Positions 4,556 through 6,013 of a stretch of 6,013 nt of DNA are shown here, one piece after another (the stretch's first letter is position 1; every line of letters begins with the position of its first letter). The stretch is taken from positions 1 to 6,013 of the forward strand of contig JAFYRQ010000011.1 in NCBI GenBank assembly GCA_017546885.1. Direction: 5' to 3'. Below the pieces are notes generated by a model, which was not told the DNA's origin, made no database searches, and saw nothing but the letters and a program-made list of their open reading frames with translations. Position numbers and translations under genes: made by a program. The DNA comes from Alphaproteobacteria bacterium. Lineage in GTDB: Bacteria > Pseudomonadota > Alphaproteobacteria > RF32 > CAG-239.

Positions 4556-6013
4556 ATCTTTCCAAAGGTTTATATTTGATAGCATGAGGATTACAAGCAT
4601 CTTCGCCTAAGCGAGCCTTTTTATCCTTTTCATATTCTTCAAAGTTTCCTTCAAACCATACAACTTTGCTATCTCCTTCATAGGCTAAAATATGAGTTGC
4701 CAAACGGTCAAGGAACCAACGGTCGTGCGATGTAACCAATACGCAACCGGGATAATTCATAATTCCTTCTTCTAAGGATCGTAAGGTATCAACATCCAAG
4801 TCATTGGTAGGTTCGTCGAGCAAAATTACGTTTGCGCCTTTACGGAGCATTTTTGCCAAGTGAACACGATTGCGCTCACCACCGGATAGTTGTCCTACTT
4901 TCTTTTGTTGGTCAGCACCTTTAAAATTGAATTGTCCTACATAAGCACGTGAAGGAAATTCTTTTTTGCCCAATGTTATCATATCCAAACCATCAGAAAT
5001 TTCTTCCCAAATGGTTTTGTTTGCGTCCAGTTCATCACGACCTTGATCAACATAACCTAAATCTACGGTTTCACCAAGTCTGATGGTTCCCGAATCGGGA
5101 GCTTCTTGTCCTGTAATCATGCGGAAAAGAGTGGTTTTACCGGCACCGTTAGGACCGATAATACCAACGATAGCGCCTCTCGGAATTTTGAATGATAAGT
5201 CATCAATGAGCATTCTGTCTCCATATCCTTTAGAGATATGTTCTGCTTCAATAACCAAATCGCCTAATCTTTCGGTCATCGGGATATTGATATTTGCGGT
5301 GGTAATTTTATCTTTTACGGAAGCTTGCAACAATTCATCATAAGCATTGATACGAGCTTTTGATTTAGCCTGACGAGCTTTCGGATTTTTTCTAATCCAT
5401 TCCAACTCATTAGCCAAAGTGCGTTGACGAGCGGATTCTTCTTTTTCTTCTTGTTCAAGACGTTTTTGTTTCTGTTCCAACCAAGAAGAATAGTTGCCCT
5501 CGTAAGGAATACCTTGACCTCTGTCAAGTTCAAGAATCCAACCGGTAACGTTATCAAGGAAATAGCGATCGTGAGTTACCATAACAACGGTTCCGCTATA
5601 GTTTTGTAAATGTTTTTCGAGCCATGCTACGGATTCTGCATCTAAGTGGTTGGTCGGTTCGTCGAGCAACAGCATATCCGGTTTTTGTAATAACAAACGA
5701 CAAAGAGCAACACGACGTTTTTCACCGCCGGAAAGTTTTGTAACATCGCTTTCTGCAGGAGGACATCGAAGGGCATCCATAGCAATTTTTATGCTTCTTT
5801 CTAAATCCCAACCGTTGCAAGCATCGATTTTTTCTTGGAGTTCTGCTTGTTCTTCAATGAGGGCATTCATTTCATCGTCAGTCATAGGTTCAGCAAATTT
5901 CATTGAAACTTCTTCGTAACGTTTCAACAAATCACGGGTTTCACCTAAACCGTCCATAATTTTTTCAATAACATTTTTATTCGGGTCTAGTTTCGGTTCT
6001 TGTTCCAAATATC
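4554..6013 (-). CDS. ettA: ABC-F translation factor EttA (energy-dependent translational throttle), N-terminus outside window
   Basis: EttA is a soluble ABC-F ATPase with no membrane domain. In E. coli it binds the ribosomal E site and gates entry into elongation according to ATP/ADP. About 486 residues are visible. The frame is still open at the window edge (GYLEQEPKLDP, as in EttA GYLPQEP), so roughly the first 70 residues, including the first Walker A, lie outside. Residue numbers here count from the leucine codon at 6008. The arm subdomain spans about 24-66. ABC1 shows signature LSGGEKRRV (92-100), Walker B LLLDEPTNHLD (113-123) and switch His146. The charged interdomain linker that contacts P-site tRNA spans about 172-232. 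ABC2 shows Walker A GPNGAGKTT (285-293), signature LSGGERNRV (374-382), Walker B ILLDEPTNDLD (395-405) and His428. The short arm, the linker and the C-terminal EEYEKDKKARLG separate it from Uup and from antibiotic-resistance ABC-F proteins. All visible catalytic residues are intact. Confidence 0.95.
   Translation of the reverse strand, partial: YLEQEPKLDPNKNVIEKIMDGLGETRDLLKRYEEVSMKFAEPMTDDEMNALIEEQAELQEKIDACNGWDLERSIKIAMDALRCPPAESDVTKLSGGEKRRVALCRLLLQKPDMLLLDEPTNHLDAESVAWLEKHLQNYSGTVVMVTHDRYFLDNVTGWILELDRGQGIPYEGNYSSWLEQKQKRLEQEEKEESARQRTLANELEWIRKNPKARQAKSKARINAYDELLQASVKDKITTANINIPMTERLGDLVIEAEHISKGYGDRMLIDDLSFKIPRGAIVGIIGPNGAGKTTLFRMITGQEAPDSGTIRLGETVDLGYVDQGRDELDANKTIWEEISDGLDMITLGKKEFPSRAYVGQFNFKGADQQKKVGQLSGGERNRVHLAKMLRKGANVILLDEPTNDLDVDTLRSLEEGIMNYPGCVLVTSHDRWFLDRLATHILAYEGDSKVVWFEGNFEEYEKDKKARLGEDACNPHAIKYKPLER

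Noticed and set aside
4382..4600. Minus-strand open frame across the lepA end and the terminator
   Set aside because: It overlaps the conserved LepA C-terminus and the bidirectional terminator, and has no ribosome binding site or recognisable product.
5083..5919. Several + strand open frames opposite the EttA gene
   Set aside because: They lie antisense to conserved ABC-F motifs, and their Ser/Phe/Pro-rich proteins are what the complement of this gene gives. None has a start signal.
4554..6013. Antibiotic-resistance ABC-F protein (Vga/Lsa/Msr type) or Uup instead of EttA
   Set aside because: The short arm, linker sequence and both ATPase cassettes follow EttA closely. The long interdomain loop of resistance ABC-F proteins and the C-terminal coiled-coil domain of Uup are absent.
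1..6013. CRISPR array, tRNA or rRNA gene, insertion sequence, phage or defence system
   Set aside because: I read both strands for direct repeats with spacers, tRNA-like folds, transposase or integrase motifs and nuclease motifs, and saw none.

Overview
The window is an AT-rich piece of bacterial chromosome. It holds six protein genes in three blocks, with no RNA gene, mobile element, CRISPR array or phage signature. The LepA protein points to a low-GC member of the Alphaproteobacteria. Its DASDAVEASGKTGLGIPDLL stretch and its C-terminal RMRQFGKVEIPQ ending have the form I know from that class. This is recognition by eye, not a tree, and the genus is not assigned.

Layout. Bases 1-319 are the C-terminal end of a tyrosine-rich protein on the + strand that I do not recognise, closed by a strong intrinsic terminator at 333-366. 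A well-formed promoter (381-408) and Shine-Dalgarno then serve a + strand gene at 442-1203 for a secreted protein with four cysteines and a basic C-terminal tail. The 167-base gap that follows holds a nested inverted repeat (1207-1303) between convergent genes. Bases 1371-2580 are a two-gene minus-strand operon: a GNAT-family N-acetyltransferase, then an unrecognised basic, helix-rich protein 10 bases downstream. A very AT-rich divergent spacer separates this operon from lepA (2712-4517, +), which encodes elongation factor 4. lepA converges on a minus-strand ABC-F gene of EttA type (4554 to beyond the window end), and the two share one GC-rich bidirectional terminator.

How the genes relate. 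LepA/EF4 and EttA are both ribosome-acting translation factors, but they are transcribed towards each other and are not an operon. The GNAT and its downstream partner are probably co-transcribed and translationally coupled. The two + strand genes at the left each have their own transcription signals and no visible link to the translation factors.

No previously undescribed multi-gene system is convincingly visible. The least explained items are the 442-1203 secreted protein, the GNAT partner protein, the truncated tyrosine-rich protein and the nested inverted repeat.
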